Below, piece by piece: positions 1 to 8,497 of a stretch of DNA of 64,000 nt. The notes below the pieces were generated by a model. The model did not search any database. It saw nothing but the letters and a program-made list of their open reading frames with translations, and had not been told where the DNA came from. Origin of the DNA: VXNE01 sp963668365 (GTDB lineage Bacteria > Pseudomonadota > Gammaproteobacteria > Pseudomonadales > Azotimanducaceae); the NCBI GenBank assembly GCA_963668365.1, contig OY764266.1:3906001-3970000 (forward strand), in the 5' to 3' direction. Numbering within the stretch: position 1 is the first letter of the stretch; each line of letters begins with the position of its first letter. Made by a program: the position numbers and the translations under genes.

Positions 1-1
1 C

Positions 2-2755
2 GTCGACGTGCGCCGCTGCCAGGTGTACCGGGATGTGAGCGATGGCATCGCGCATCCCGGCGTGGAGTGCTACCTGCCGTTCTTCTTCGAAGAAACGGCG
101 ACACTGTTCGACTACCTGCCGGAGAGAACGGCAGTGGTGCTGAACGACGGCTGTATCGAGAGCGGCGAACGGTTCGCGAGCGGAGTGCACAGCCGCCACG
201 AATCGCTCCGTCACGATATCGAGCGACCGCTGCCTGAACCCGGGGAGCTATACCTCTCCGGAGAAGATCTGCTGGCGGCGCTTGCGCCCTACCCGAAGCT
301 CAGAGTTGACCCCAGGGGCGAACGACGCCGCCATGGCATCGGGTTCGGCGGCAGTCCCCTTCCGGACGTGATCGCGAGCCAGAGAGGGCGCGACGAAGCA
401 GGCAAGCTGCGGGCGTTCATCGACACGGCTGAGTGTCCCGTGCTGCTGACGGCTGAAACGCCCGGGCGCCGGCAGCACCTCGCGGAATTCCTCGGCCGCG
501 CCCGGATACACGCCCGCGACGTCGAAGACTTTCAAGCGTTCGTCGGCAGCGGCGCGCCGCTTGCGCTCGCGGTCGCCGACATCGACCGGGGTATGCGTCT
601 GCCGGAGCTCGCGCTGATAACCGAAACGGAGATCTTCGGCCACCGCGCCGACGGGCCCGTATCCAGCGCCACCCGAACCGTCGATGCGGAACTCGTCATC
701 CGCAACCTGACGGAACTCTCGATCGGCGCTCCCGTGGTCCACGCCGATCACGGCGTCGGCCGGTATCGGGGCTTGATGACCCTCGAGATCGATGGTTATG
801 CGCAGGAGTTCCTGGCCGTAGACTACGCAGAAGACGCCCGCCTCTACGTGCCAGTCACTTCGCTGCACCTGATCTCACGGTATGCCGGCGCGGACGCGGA
901 TCACGCGCCATTGCACCGCCTCGGCTCCGATCAGTGGGACAAGGCAAAGCGGCGGGCGGCCAAGAAAGTCTACGATGTGGCCGCCGAGCTCCTGGACATC
1001 TACGCCCGGCGAGAAGCGCGGGCCGGCACCGTCTTCAGCGCTCCGGACGACGGCTACGCCCGCTTCTGCGAACAGTTTCCGTTCGAAACGACGACCGACC
1101 AGCAAGGCGCCATCGATGCTGTGCTGGCGGATCTTCAGTCGGAAAAGCCCACCGATCGCCTCATCTGCGGCGATGTCGGGTTCGGCAAGACCGAAGTCGC
1201 CATGCGCGCGGCGTTCATTGCAGTCCAGTCCGGCAAGCAGGTTGCCATCCTCGCTCCAACGACCCTGCTTGCCCAGCAGCACTACGAGACGTTTCGGGAT
1301 CGTTTCGCCGACTGGCCAGTCGAAATCGAAGTCATGTCACGCCTGCGCACGGACAGCGAAGCGGAGGATGTGCGGCGACGGCTCTCGCGCGGCGCTGCCG
1401 ATATCGCGATAGGCACGCACCGGCTGCTCGCCGCCGGGATCGAGTTCGCCGACCTGGGACTGGTCGTCATCGACGAGGAACACCGATTCGGCGTGCGCCA
1501 GAAAGAACGCTTGCGGGAACTGCGGGCAGAGGTCGATGTCCTTGCGCTCACCGCCACCCCGATACCAAGGACGCTGAACATGGCGATCAGCGGCATGCGC
1601 GAACTGTCGATCATCGCCACGCCGCCGGCCAGGCGACTGTCCATCAAGACATTCGTCATGCCGCAGCGCGACCATATCCTGCGCGAGGCCATCGACCGCG
1701 AACTCGCCCGCGGCGGCCAGGTCTTCTACCTGCACAACCGCGTCGAAACCATTTCCCGTGCGGCCGAGCACGTCGCCGAACTCGCGCCCAACGCCCGCAT
1801 CGGCGTCGGCCACGGCAAGATGCCGAAGCGCGCGCTGGAACAGGTCATGGCGGACTTCTACCATCGCCGCTGCAACCTGCTCGTCTGCACCACGATCATC
1901 GAGAACGGGATCGATATCCCGAACGCCAATACGATCATCGTCGATCGCGCCGATCGGCTGGGCCTGGCGCAACTTCACCAGTTGCGCGGCCGGGTCGGGC
2001 GTTCCCACCGCCAGGCGTACGCCTACCTGCTGACGCCCGATCCGCGAGCGATCACGCCGGACGCGCGCAAGCGCCTGGAAGCCATCGTCGCCGCCGGCGA
2101 ACTCGGCGTCGGTTTCACGCTCGCGACGCACGACCTCGAAATCCGGGGCGCCGGCGAACTCCTGGGGGAGGACCAGTCGGGACAGATCGAAAGCATAGGG
2201 TTCTCGCTTTACATGGAACTACTCGAACGGGCCGTGGCGGCGATTCGGGCCGGGCACGCCGCGTCCGACATCGACCAGCCAATGCCCAAGAATCTCGAGG
2301 TGAATCTCCACGTACCCACCTTGATCCCGGACGACTATCTGCCGGATGTCCACATGCGCCTGATCCTGTACAAGCGCATCGCCGGCGCGGACAGCGCCGA
2401 TGCCCTGGGCGATCTCAAGGCCGAGATGTTCGACCGATTCGGTCCGCTGCCCCTGGCGGCCCAGAACCTGTTCCGCACCACCGAACTGAAACTCCTGAGC
2501 GAGCGCCTGGGCGTCGACCGAATCGATGTCGGACCCCTCGCCGGTCGCCTTGTGTTCAGCACCAGCACCCGGGTTGATCCCGGCCGGGTCGTCCGCCTGA
2601 TCCAGAACGAACCCGGGACATATCGGCTGCGGGACGCGACCCGGCTGTCATTCACCGCGGAACTCGGCCACCCCGAGGCGCGATTCGCATTCGTCGAGCG
2701 TCTGCTCGAACGGATCGCTCCCGAAGAAGATTCCAGGATCGCGGCCGCCGGATGA
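2..2755 (+). CDS. mfd: Transcription-repair coupling factor Mfd (5' truncated by window edge)
   Basis: Mfd displaces RNA polymerase stalled at DNA lesions and recruits UvrAB. The reading frame is open at the left edge. About 915 residues are present against roughly 1150 in full-length Mfd, so the UvrB-like N-terminal part is incomplete. Visible in order are an RNA-polymerase-interacting CarD-like module (HADHGVGRYRG, about residue 245), the RecG-like translocase with Walker A (GDVGFGKT, about residue 390), the DEEH box (VIDEEHRFG), motif VI region (GRVGRSHRQAYAY), and the C-terminal TRCF domain. The GTG at position 8 is an internal codon, not the true start. The stop overlaps the csiV start (ATGA). 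Assignment is certain at family level. Confidence 0.97.
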   Translation, partial: VDVRRCQVYRDVSDGIAHPGVECYLPFFFEETATLFDYLPERTAVVLNDGCIESGERFASGVHSRHESLRHDIERPLPEPGELYLSGEDLLAALAPYPKLRVDPRGERRRHGIGFGGSPLPDVIASQRGRDEAGKLRAFIDTAECPVLLTAETPGRRQHLAEFLGRARIHARDVEDFQAFVGSGAPLALAVADIDRGMRLPELALITETEIFGHRADGPVSSATRTVDAELVIRNLTELSIGAPVVHADHGVGRYRGLMTLEIDGYAQEFLAVDYAEDARLYVPVTSLHLISRYAGADADHAPLHRLGSDQWDKAKRRAAKKVYDVAAELLDIYARREARAGTVFSAPDDGYARFCEQFPFETTTDQQGAIDAVLADLQSEKPTDRLICGDVGFGKTEVAMRAAFIAVQSGKQVAILAPTTLLAQQHYETFRDRFADWPVEIEVMSRLRTDSEAEDVRRRLSRGAADIAIGTHRLLAAGIEFADLGLVVIDEEHRFGVRQKERLRELRAEVDVLALTATPIPRTLNMAISGMRELSIIATPPARRLSIKTFVMPQRDHILREAIDRELARGGQVFYLHNRVETISRAAEHVAELAPNARIGVGHGKMPKRALEQVMADFYHRRCNLLVCTTIIENGIDIPNANTIIVDRADRLGLAQLHQLRGRVGRSHRQAYAYLLTPDPRAITPDARKRLEAIVAAGELGVGFTLATHDLEIRGAGELLGEDQSGQIESIGFSLYMELLERAVAAIRAGHAASDIDQPMPKNLEVNLHVPTLIPDDYLPDVHMRLILYKRIAGADSADALGDLKAEMFDRFGPLPLAAQNLFRTTELKLLSERLGVDRIDVGPLAGRLVFSTSTRVDPGRVVRLIQNEPGTYRLRDATRLSFTAELGHPEARFAFVERLLERIAPEEDSRIAAAG

Positions 2756-3717
2756 GTCGAGCCGTCGCCCACCTCCTTGCGCTGGCGTTCGCATCCGGCG
2801 CGCTGGCGGACATCGAGGAACACCTCGAGCGCGACTGGTACTACGTCGAAACCCTGTTCTTCCGCCACGCGGCGCCGCCGGGCGACGAGGACTTCACACG
2901 GCAGGGAACGCCGCATCACCGATTGGCTCTCCGAGCGCTGGAACCGGCGCCGCCGGAATACCTCGAGCGCATCGCCGCCAGGCCACCCGAACCCCTCGAC
3001 TTTCCCCGCCTGGAGCAGTTCGACTGCATCGCGCCGATCCCGGCGCCATGGATGGAAGACGATGTGGAGTCGACGCCTGAACCCGAAGTCGTGGAAGAAC
3101 AGGAACACCAAGCCCAGGATCAGCCGCCACAAGTGAGCATCCCGCCAATCCCCATGGGACCGCCCGCGCCCTCGCCGGAACAGCGCGCGCGCTGGGCCCT
3201 GGAGAAATTCGAGCGCGGTCTGGCGCGCGAGGGCTGGCAATGGCAGTACGACGACCTCTCCCTGCGAACAACCGCGGTCCGCATGCGGCGTTCCGGCGAC
3301 TACGAGATCCTCCACCACGGGAAATGGCTGCAGGCGGTGCCCCCTCGTGACAGCGCAGAGCCCCTGCTGATCCAGCTCGGCGCGCCCATGCGCGATGCCA
3401 CATTCGAACTGGAAGGCTCCGTCAGCGTCACCCTGGGCCGGTTCCTTCATTTTGCGACGGAGGTTTGGTTGTGGAATGCACCGGACAGGCAGGCGGCGGT
3501 TGCGCTCGGAAACGTTGCCGACGCGGGCGGGGATGCCCGCAGTTCAATAGTCGACGAGGCCCGCCATGTGCTGTTGTCGGAGTCCCGCCGCATGCGGCCG
3601 GGCGAGCTTCACTATCTCGACCATCCCCGGCTGGGAATCCTGGTGCGCATCGAGCCGGTGGAGGCTCCGGACGCGTTGCTGGCGCGCCTCGCGTCCTTGC
3701 CCGACTTCACTCGATGA
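2752..3717 (+). CDS. csiV: CsiV-family peptidoglycan-binding protein
   Basis: This is a 321-residue secreted protein of the CsiV family. In Pseudomonas, CsiV binds peptidoglycan and is needed for activity of the lytic enzyme partner Tse/LbcA-type complexes; the exact role here is inferred. A signal peptide (residues 1-19, ending SGALA) precedes a conserved N-terminal block (WYYVETLFF) and a Pro/Glu-rich linker (about residues 95-145). The family C-terminal block contains GRFLHF, RRMRPGELHYLDHP and LGILVRI. The start ATG overlaps the mfd stop, giving the mfd-csiV order common in gammaproteobacteria. Its 3' end overlaps the convergent beta-lactamase-family gene by 11 bp. Confidence 0.88.
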   Translation: MSRAVAHLLALAFASGALADIEEHLERDWYYVETLFFRHAAPPGDEDFTRQGTPHHRLALRALEPAPPEYLERIAARPPEPLDFPRLEQFDCIAPIPAPWMEDDVESTPEPEVVEEQEHQAQDQPPQVSIPPIPMGPPAPSPEQRARWALEKFERGLAREGWQWQYDDLSLRTTAVRMRRSGDYEILHHGKWLQAVPPRDSAEPLLIQLGAPMRDATFELEGSVSVTLGRFLHFATEVWLWNAPDRQAAVALGNVADAGGDARSSIVDEARHVLLSESRRMRPGELHYLDHPRLGILVRIEPVEAPDALLARLASLPDFTR

Positions 3718-4954
3718 TCGCTTGCCGCACGGCGTTTTCGAAGTCGTAGATCGCCGCCCCGTAGGGCTGCTGCAGCATGATGACGCCGGCGATTTCCTCC
3801 GCCGGGTCGGACCAGGAAATGGTGCCGAACGCGCCGCCCGAGCCGAATGCCCCGGCGCTGCGCCGGCTGTTCGCCGCAATCGGATCGAGAATAACCCCGA
3901 CGGCATAGCCAGCGCCCCTCCCGCGTCCCCCCTTCCTCCCCGCGACGGACAGGTGGCCCACATGGTTGCTGGTCATCATGGTGACGGTACGCGGGCCGAG
4001 CAGACGACGACCGAAGAGTTCGCCGCCGTTCAACAGCATCTGCTGGAAGTGGAGATAGTCCCTCGCCGTGCTCGAAAGGCCAACCGAGCCCGAGAAATAG
4101 GTTTGCTCACCGACGAACCAGTCCGACATGTCCCTGCCCTGGATGGCGACCCTCCGGGATGCCTTCGACGGCGGCAGGTAGTAGTGCGTGTCGTGCATTT
4201 CCAGGGGATCGAGAATTCGGGTCTGCACGAACTCGTTGAACGGCACGCCGGAGACGATCTCGATGATGCGGGCGACAACATCAAGCCCGGTGGTGCCGCT
4301 GTAGGCCCTGCGCGACCCGGGCTGGAAGTCCAAGGGCACGTCGGCAAGCGCGGGAACGTAGCTTGCCAGCGTCCCGCGCGCTTCCTTGCCCCGCCCGGAC
4401 ACGGCGGCTCCCAGGCCGCCGCTCATGAGCCCGGAGGTGTGGGTTAACAGCTGATGTATCGTGATCGGCGTCTTCGCGGGAACGAGCCGGTGCGCCGGCG
4501 GGTTCCGGCGATCAAACCGCATCAGACTGATGTCCTTGTCGGCCGGGTCCTTCAGCACCGCCACCTGCATGTCGGCCAACTCGGGAATGTACTTCCCCAC
4601 CGGATCGCTCGGGCGAATGCGCCCCTCCTCGATCATCATCATCGCCGCGACGCCGAGAACGGCTTTCGTCGACGACATCATGATGAAAATCGCATCCGTG
4701 GACATCGGGCGCTTGGCCTCGACGTCCATCAGCCCGTGGGCCTTGAAGTGAACCACCTTGCCCCTGCGGGCCAGGGCGGTCACCGCGCCCTGAATCTTGC
4801 CGGCATCGATGTGCCGCTGCATCGCCGTGTCGATCCGCTGCAGCCGCTCCGTGGACATGCCGACCGATTCGGGCTCGGCGACGGGAAGCTCGTTGCCGCA
4901 GACCGTGATTGCCGAAATCGCGCCCACGGCCACCATGCCTGCTCTCAAACGCAT
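3707..4954 (-). CDS. Secreted serine hydrolase of the beta-lactamase class C / esterase (EstB) family
   Basis: This is a penicillin-binding-protein-fold serine hydrolase. The nucleophile motif SxxK is visible as SSTK. The usual second motif YxN appears as YSG (AYSGTTG), and a GSGGAFG segment stands where the KTG/HxG strand lies. HTSGLM and EIVSG are also typical of this esterase/beta-lactamase clan. I chose the ATG at 4954 because it begins a hydrophobic signal-like segment (MRLRAGMVAVGAISAITVCG); the frame stays open to 5038. Substrate is unknown: D-aminopeptidase, esterase or lactamase activity are all possible. The gene stands alone between csiV (convergent) and a MITE-like element. Confidence 0.85.
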   Translation of the reverse strand: MRLRAGMVAVGAISAITVCGNELPVAEPESVGMSTERLQRIDTAMQRHIDAGKIQGAVTALARRGKVVHFKAHGLMDVEAKRPMSTDAIFIMMSSTKAVLGVAAMMMIEEGRIRPSDPVGKYIPELADMQVAVLKDPADKDISLMRFDRRNPPAHRLVPAKTPITIHQLLTHTSGLMSGGLGAAVSGRGKEARGTLASYVPALADVPLDFQPGSRRAYSGTTGLDVVARIIEIVSGVPFNEFVQTRILDPLEMHDTHYYLPPSKASRRVAIQGRDMSDWFVGEQTYFSGSVGLSSTARDYLHFQQMLLNGGELFGRRLLGPRTVTMMTSNHVGHLSVAGRKGGRGRGAGYAVGVILDPIAANSRRSAGAFGSGGAFGTISWSDPAEEIAGVIMLQQPYGAAIYDFENAVRQAIIE

Positions 4955-5081
4955 GTGGTGGTCCATCCGCCGAAAAACGCAAGCATTCAGGGGCGGGCGG
5001 GGCCCTGTCAACCGAAACGGAGAATAATCCGCGGCCACGCCCGCACAACGGACGGGTTTCCAGGTGCCGTAGGGGCACTGT

Positions 5082-5373
5082 TAACCCGCATATCTCACCA
5101 AGGGCCGCGATGATCGCGCAGGATTTTTTTCGCGTGCGGGTGCTCGCGAGCGGAAACATAGCCGCCGCTTATGGCGTAGCGAGCATGTGCCCGCACGCGG
5201 AAAAAAGTGCCCCACAGTCGGCGCCTTCGGCGCCGCCCGTGGCCCGGCCCCACCGTGCGAGGGCGCGGCAGCGCAGTCCGTACCCGGCAGAACCTCCGCG
5301 AAACGAATGCATCTGATTGAAACGCAATGACAATCGATCACTCGACAAGCGCCTTGGTGATATATGCGGGTTA
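5082..5373. mobile_element. MITE-like element with 22-bp terminal inverted repeats
   Basis: The ends TAACCCGCATATCTCACCAA (5082 onward) and its inverted copy ending at 5373 match at 21 of 22 positions, enclosing 292 bp with no convincing gene. The ends remind me of IS1380-type termini, but I cannot verify this. I see no clear target duplication (flanks ACTGT and GCCGT). The right repeat overlaps the end of the sulP gene and provides its TAA stop. This element fills most of the gene-free stretch between the hydrolase and sulP. Confidence 0.75.
5125..5206. repeat. Long imperfect hairpin inside the MITE-like element
   Basis: The arms 5125-5147 (TTTTTTCGCGTGCGGG then TGCTCGC) and 5180-5206 are complementary except for a 4-base bulge. 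The loop of about 30 bases itself contains short complementary pieces. The transcript would fold strongly in either direction, so it could act as a bidirectional terminator for the two flanking minus-strand genes or as an element-specific structure. A second small hairpin (GGCGCC-TTC-GGCGCC) follows near 5220. Confidence 0.6.
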
Positions 5374-6987
5374 GCCGTCGAGGAGACCCTTCGCGACCGC
5401 GCGCGCTTCCTGTACCGTTTCCACCACTCGCTCCTCCGGTATGACCTGCAGGATGTTGAGCGTGTGGAGAGTGTGCGCGACAGTGCCCGAAAGGCCCATC
5501 ACGATGAACTCCGTGCGCTCCCTCCTGGCGACATCCATGAGCTGTTCGATCACCATGGCAGCGCTATCGTCGACGTACGTGGCGCCGGAGAAATCGAAGA
5601 TGACGACCTCGTGATCCTTGATGTCCGCACCGATGACCGTAATCAGCCTGTGCGACGATGCGACCGTGAAACTCCCCTTGAGGCGCACCATCCCGACTCG
5701 CGCCGCAAATGGGTCCGCCGCAGCCATGTCCTCCTCTCCGGCAAAGAACGTCCGGTCCAGGAAAGGCACGGACACCACGCTGTCGAGTTCGAGATTTTCC
5801 AGTTGCCGCGCGTGGGCCATTCCCGCGGCGATGAGCCCGATTGCCACCGCGGTGATCAGGTCGACGAAGACAGTGAGCCCAAGCGTCGCCAGCATGACCA
5901 CCAGGTGTTCGCTCCGCAGGCGGTGCAGGCGGGCCAGCAGGCGCCAGTCGATGATGTCCACGCCGATCTTGATCAGGATGCCCGCGAGCACGGCATCGGG
6001 AATCGGCTCGACATAGGGAGCCAGTCCGAGCACCAGCGCCAGCAGAAGCAGCGCAAAGCAGACGCCCGACACGCGGGTGCGACCGCCCGCCCGTATGTTG
6101 GTCACCGTCAGCACCGGCGACCCGGCGCCGGGCAGCCCTCCGAACAGCCCCGAAACCATGTTGCCGATGCCCTGCCCCACCAGCTCGCGATTCGGTTTGT
6201 GCCGGGTACCGGTCATCGAGTCGGCCACCAGGGCGATGAGGAGGCTGTCCACGGAACCGAGCAGGGCGAGGATGAGCGCAGGCTCCAGCGCGCGCGCCAG
6301 GAAGCTGGCGGAAGGCAGCGCGAACTGCAGTTCCGGCATCCCGGTCGGGATCTGCCCGATGACGGGCGCATCGCTCAGCCACAGCACGCCCAGCAGGGTG
6401 CCGGCGATCAACGCCACCAACGGCGCGGGCAGGAGGCTCGCCAGGCGGCGGGGCCAGAGGAAACCGACCGCCAGCGTGACGATCGCGATCGCGAAGGCGC
6501 TGGTATTGATGTTGCCGAACGCTTCCGGCAGCGCGCGAAGCGCCCCCATCGCACCCCCGGGAGCTGCCGGCATCCCCAGAAACGGCATGACCTGGATCAG
6601 TACGATGATGGTGCCGATGCCGGACATGAATCCCGAAATGACGACATGCGGCGTGTAGGCCACGAAGCGGCCGATCCGGGATACGCCCAGCAGGACCTGC
6701 AGCAAGCCGCCCATGACGACCACGGTCAGGGCTTCCGTCAGATTCGTGGCGTGGGTCGTGACGATGACCGCCATGGCCACGGTCATCGGCGCCGTGGGAC
6801 CGGAAATCTGGGACCGCGTGCCACCGAATACGGCGGCGAAAAGACCCACCGCGATGGCGCTGTACATGCCGGCGGCCGCCCCCAGGCCCGAAGCGACGCC
6901 GAAGGCCAGCGCGACGGGCAGCGCGACCACCGCGGCGGTGACACCGCCGAAGACATCGCCGCGCAGCGTGTGCAGGTCGTAGGTCAT
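5371..6987 (-). CDS. SulP/SLC26-family anion transporter with C-terminal STAS domain
   Basis: This 538-residue inner-membrane transporter belongs to the SulP family (sulfate, bicarbonate or dicarboxylate transport; substrate not decidable from sequence). Residues 10-400 are a series of hydrophobic helices with the family segments GPTAPMTV and GLFGGLPGAGSP. The last about 110 residues form a STAS domain (VIFDFSGATYVDDSAA), which normally regulates the carrier. The start ATG begins MTYDLHTLRGDVFGG, the typical N-terminus just before helix 1. The stop codon TAA is contributed by the terminal repeat of the adjacent MITE-like element, so the original C-terminus may have been a few residues different. 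It lies upstream of nothing on the same strand except mscS 67 bp away. Confidence 0.93.
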   Translation of the reverse strand: MTYDLHTLRGDVFGGVTAAVVALPVALAFGVASGLGAAAGMYSAIAVGLFAAVFGGTRSQISGPTAPMTVAMAVIVTTHATNLTEALTVVVMGGLLQVLLGVSRIGRFVAYTPHVVISGFMSGIGTIIVLIQVMPFLGMPAAPGGAMGALRALPEAFGNINTSAFAIAIVTLAVGFLWPRRLASLLPAPLVALIAGTLLGVLWLSDAPVIGQIPTGMPELQFALPSASFLARALEPALILALLGSVDSLLIALVADSMTGTRHKPNRELVGQGIGNMVSGLFGGLPGAGSPVLTVTNIRAGGRTRVSGVCFALLLLALVLGLAPYVEPIPDAVLAGILIKIGVDIIDWRLLARLHRLRSEHLVVMLATLGLTVFVDLITAVAIGLIAAGMAHARQLENLELDSVVSVPFLDRTFFAGEEDMAAADPFAARVGMVRLKGSFTVASSHRLITVIGADIKDHEVVIFDFSGATYVDDSAAMVIEQLMDVARRERTEFIVMGLSGTVAHTLHTLNILQVIPEERVVETVQEARAVAKGLLDG

Positions 6988-7054
6988 GAAGGCCGCAATG
7001 GTACCCGCTATGCCGCTCCGGGAAACGCTCGAATACGGATTCCGCCGTCTCCGC

Positions 7055-8134
7055 TCAGCCCGGGTCGCGCACGTCTTCCAGCAGCAGCGTCTGCGTCGGG
7101 TAGGCGATTTCCGCCTTGTGAGATTCGATGATGTCCGCGATCCTGAACAGGATTTCCTCCTTGATCACGTGGAAATCCTCCCACACCGTTGTCTTCGTGA
7201 ACGTGTAGACGAAGAAGTCGAGGGAAGAGGCGCCGAAACTGACGAGATTGACCATGAGCGTGCGGGAAGTGTCGATCTCCGGGTGCGTCTTCAACATGTC
7301 TCGCACGTCGTCGATGATGTTCTTCAGCACGTTGATATCGTCGTATCGAACGCCGATGGTCTCGTAGATGCGCCGGTTTCGCATTCTCGACGGATTCTCC
7401 ACGGAGATGCTGTTGAAGAGTCCGTTCGGCACGTACAGCGGACGCTGATCGAAGGTGCGTATCAGCGTCAGGCGCCATCCGATGTCTTCCACCGTGCCTT
7501 CGAGTTCCCGGTCCGGCGAACGAATCCAGTCTCCCACCGCGAAGGGGCGGTCGAGGTAGATCATCAGCGCGCCGAAAAAATTCGCCAGCAGATCGCGCGC
7601 CGCGAAGCCCACCGCGATGCCGCCGATGCCGCCGAACGCCAGCACGCCGGCGACGCTGACGCCCATGGTCTGCAGCGCGATCAGGAAGGCCGTGATCACC
7701 ACCGCGGCGCGCAGCAGCTTGGCGCTGACGGCCGCCGTCGTCGTGTCCATGCGCCGGCCCGCCCCGCCGGCGTACGTCGGATCGACGATGCTCTTTTCCA
7801 TGGACGAGATGAATCGCAGCGCGAACCAGGCCATCAGCAGGATCGCGGCCAACTGGCGCGCCACGCCGATGTAGTTGAAGATCTCCGCCTTGGACTGCCC
7901 GCTGGCGACATCCGCCGCCCACGAAATACCGAAGACGTAGATGGCCCATCCCACGGGCTTGCGTGCGGCGAAGAGCACCGCATCGTCGTAGAGGTTGTGC
8001 GTCTTCTCGGCCTCGCGCTCAAGACGATCGAAAAACCGCTTTGCCGCATAGCGCGCAATGAGCGTCAGCAGCACGATGCCGAATACGTAGCCGGCCCACG
8101 TGTGCGTGGCCATCAGTTCGAGAAGGTCACCCAT
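7055..8134 (-). CDS. MscS-family mechanosensitive channel
   Basis: This 359-residue small-conductance mechanosensitive channel homologue relieves osmotic pressure in the inner membrane. Four or five N-terminal hydrophobic helices lead to the pore helix with the Gly/Ala-rich packing GVLAFGGIGGIAVGFAARD (about residues 165-185). The MscS beta domain follows (DRPFAVGDWI, GTVEDIGWRLT, VPNGLF), then the C-terminal alpha/beta domain. The length fits the simple MscS/YnaI-like class. It has the same orientation as sulP. Its upstream region was invaded by the nested insertion sequences starting 63 bp from the start codon, so its promoter may be altered. Confidence 0.93.
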   Translation of the reverse strand: MGDLLELMATHTWAGYVFGIVLLTLIARYAAKRFFDRLEREAEKTHNLYDDAVLFAARKPVGWAIYVFGISWAADVASGQSKAEIFNYIGVARQLAAILLMAWFALRFISSMEKSIVDPTYAGGAGRRMDTTTAAVSAKLLRAAVVITAFLIALQTMGVSVAGVLAFGGIGGIAVGFAARDLLANFFGALMIYLDRPFAVGDWIRSPDRELEGTVEDIGWRLTLIRTFDQRPLYVPNGLFNSISVENPSRMRNRRIYETIGVRYDDINVLKNIIDDVRDMLKTHPEIDTSRTLMVNLVSFGASSLDFFVYTFTKTTVWEDFHVIKEEILFRIADIIESHKAEIAYPTQTLLLEDVRDPG

Positions 8135-8439
8135 CGTTCACGTTCTCTGGAACAGGGACGACAAACGTTGCGCAATGTCGATGGATCAAGTCAAGTGAGG
8201 GACTTGCGCTGTTCTGAGAGCGGCCACCCATAAGGGATTGCGAGGGCCGCGTTTTTTCTTCACCCCCGGAATGCGGGGTTTTCGGGCGTTTTCCGGGCCG
8301 GTCGGCGGTTGTCGGCCGATTTTCACCCCAAGCGCGTGCGGTGCCGTCTCGGGTGCGCGTCGGACCTGGGAAAAGGGGTCGCCATGGGGCAGGATGTTCT
8401 TTCGAAGTAACGACCGCCGCTCCACGGAGGGAGACGACC

Positions 8440-8487
8440 ATGGCGACCCGGCAGAGTGTGCTTTTTTCCTGGGACGATGTCGAGCGG
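8440..8487 (+). pseudogene. 5' fragment (codons 1-16) of split transposase, copy C
   Basis: The ATG at 8440, preceded by GGAGG at 8426-8430, starts MATRQSVLFSWDDVER. These are exactly the first 16 codons of the intact copy B transposase. The frame then runs into the terminal repeat of the inserted rve-type IS. The remainder of the gene resumes at 12079. Confidence 0.9.
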
Positions 8488-8497
8488 CAGCCTTGTC

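Noticed and set aside
934..2577. 547-codon Arg-rich ORF inside mfd
   Set aside because: High-G+C shadow frame of mfd; composition is Arg/Pro/His with no domain.
5317..7131. 604-codon plus-strand ORF antisense to sulP
   Set aside because: His/Asp/Arg/Gln-rich composition typical of antisense frames; sulP itself is unambiguous.
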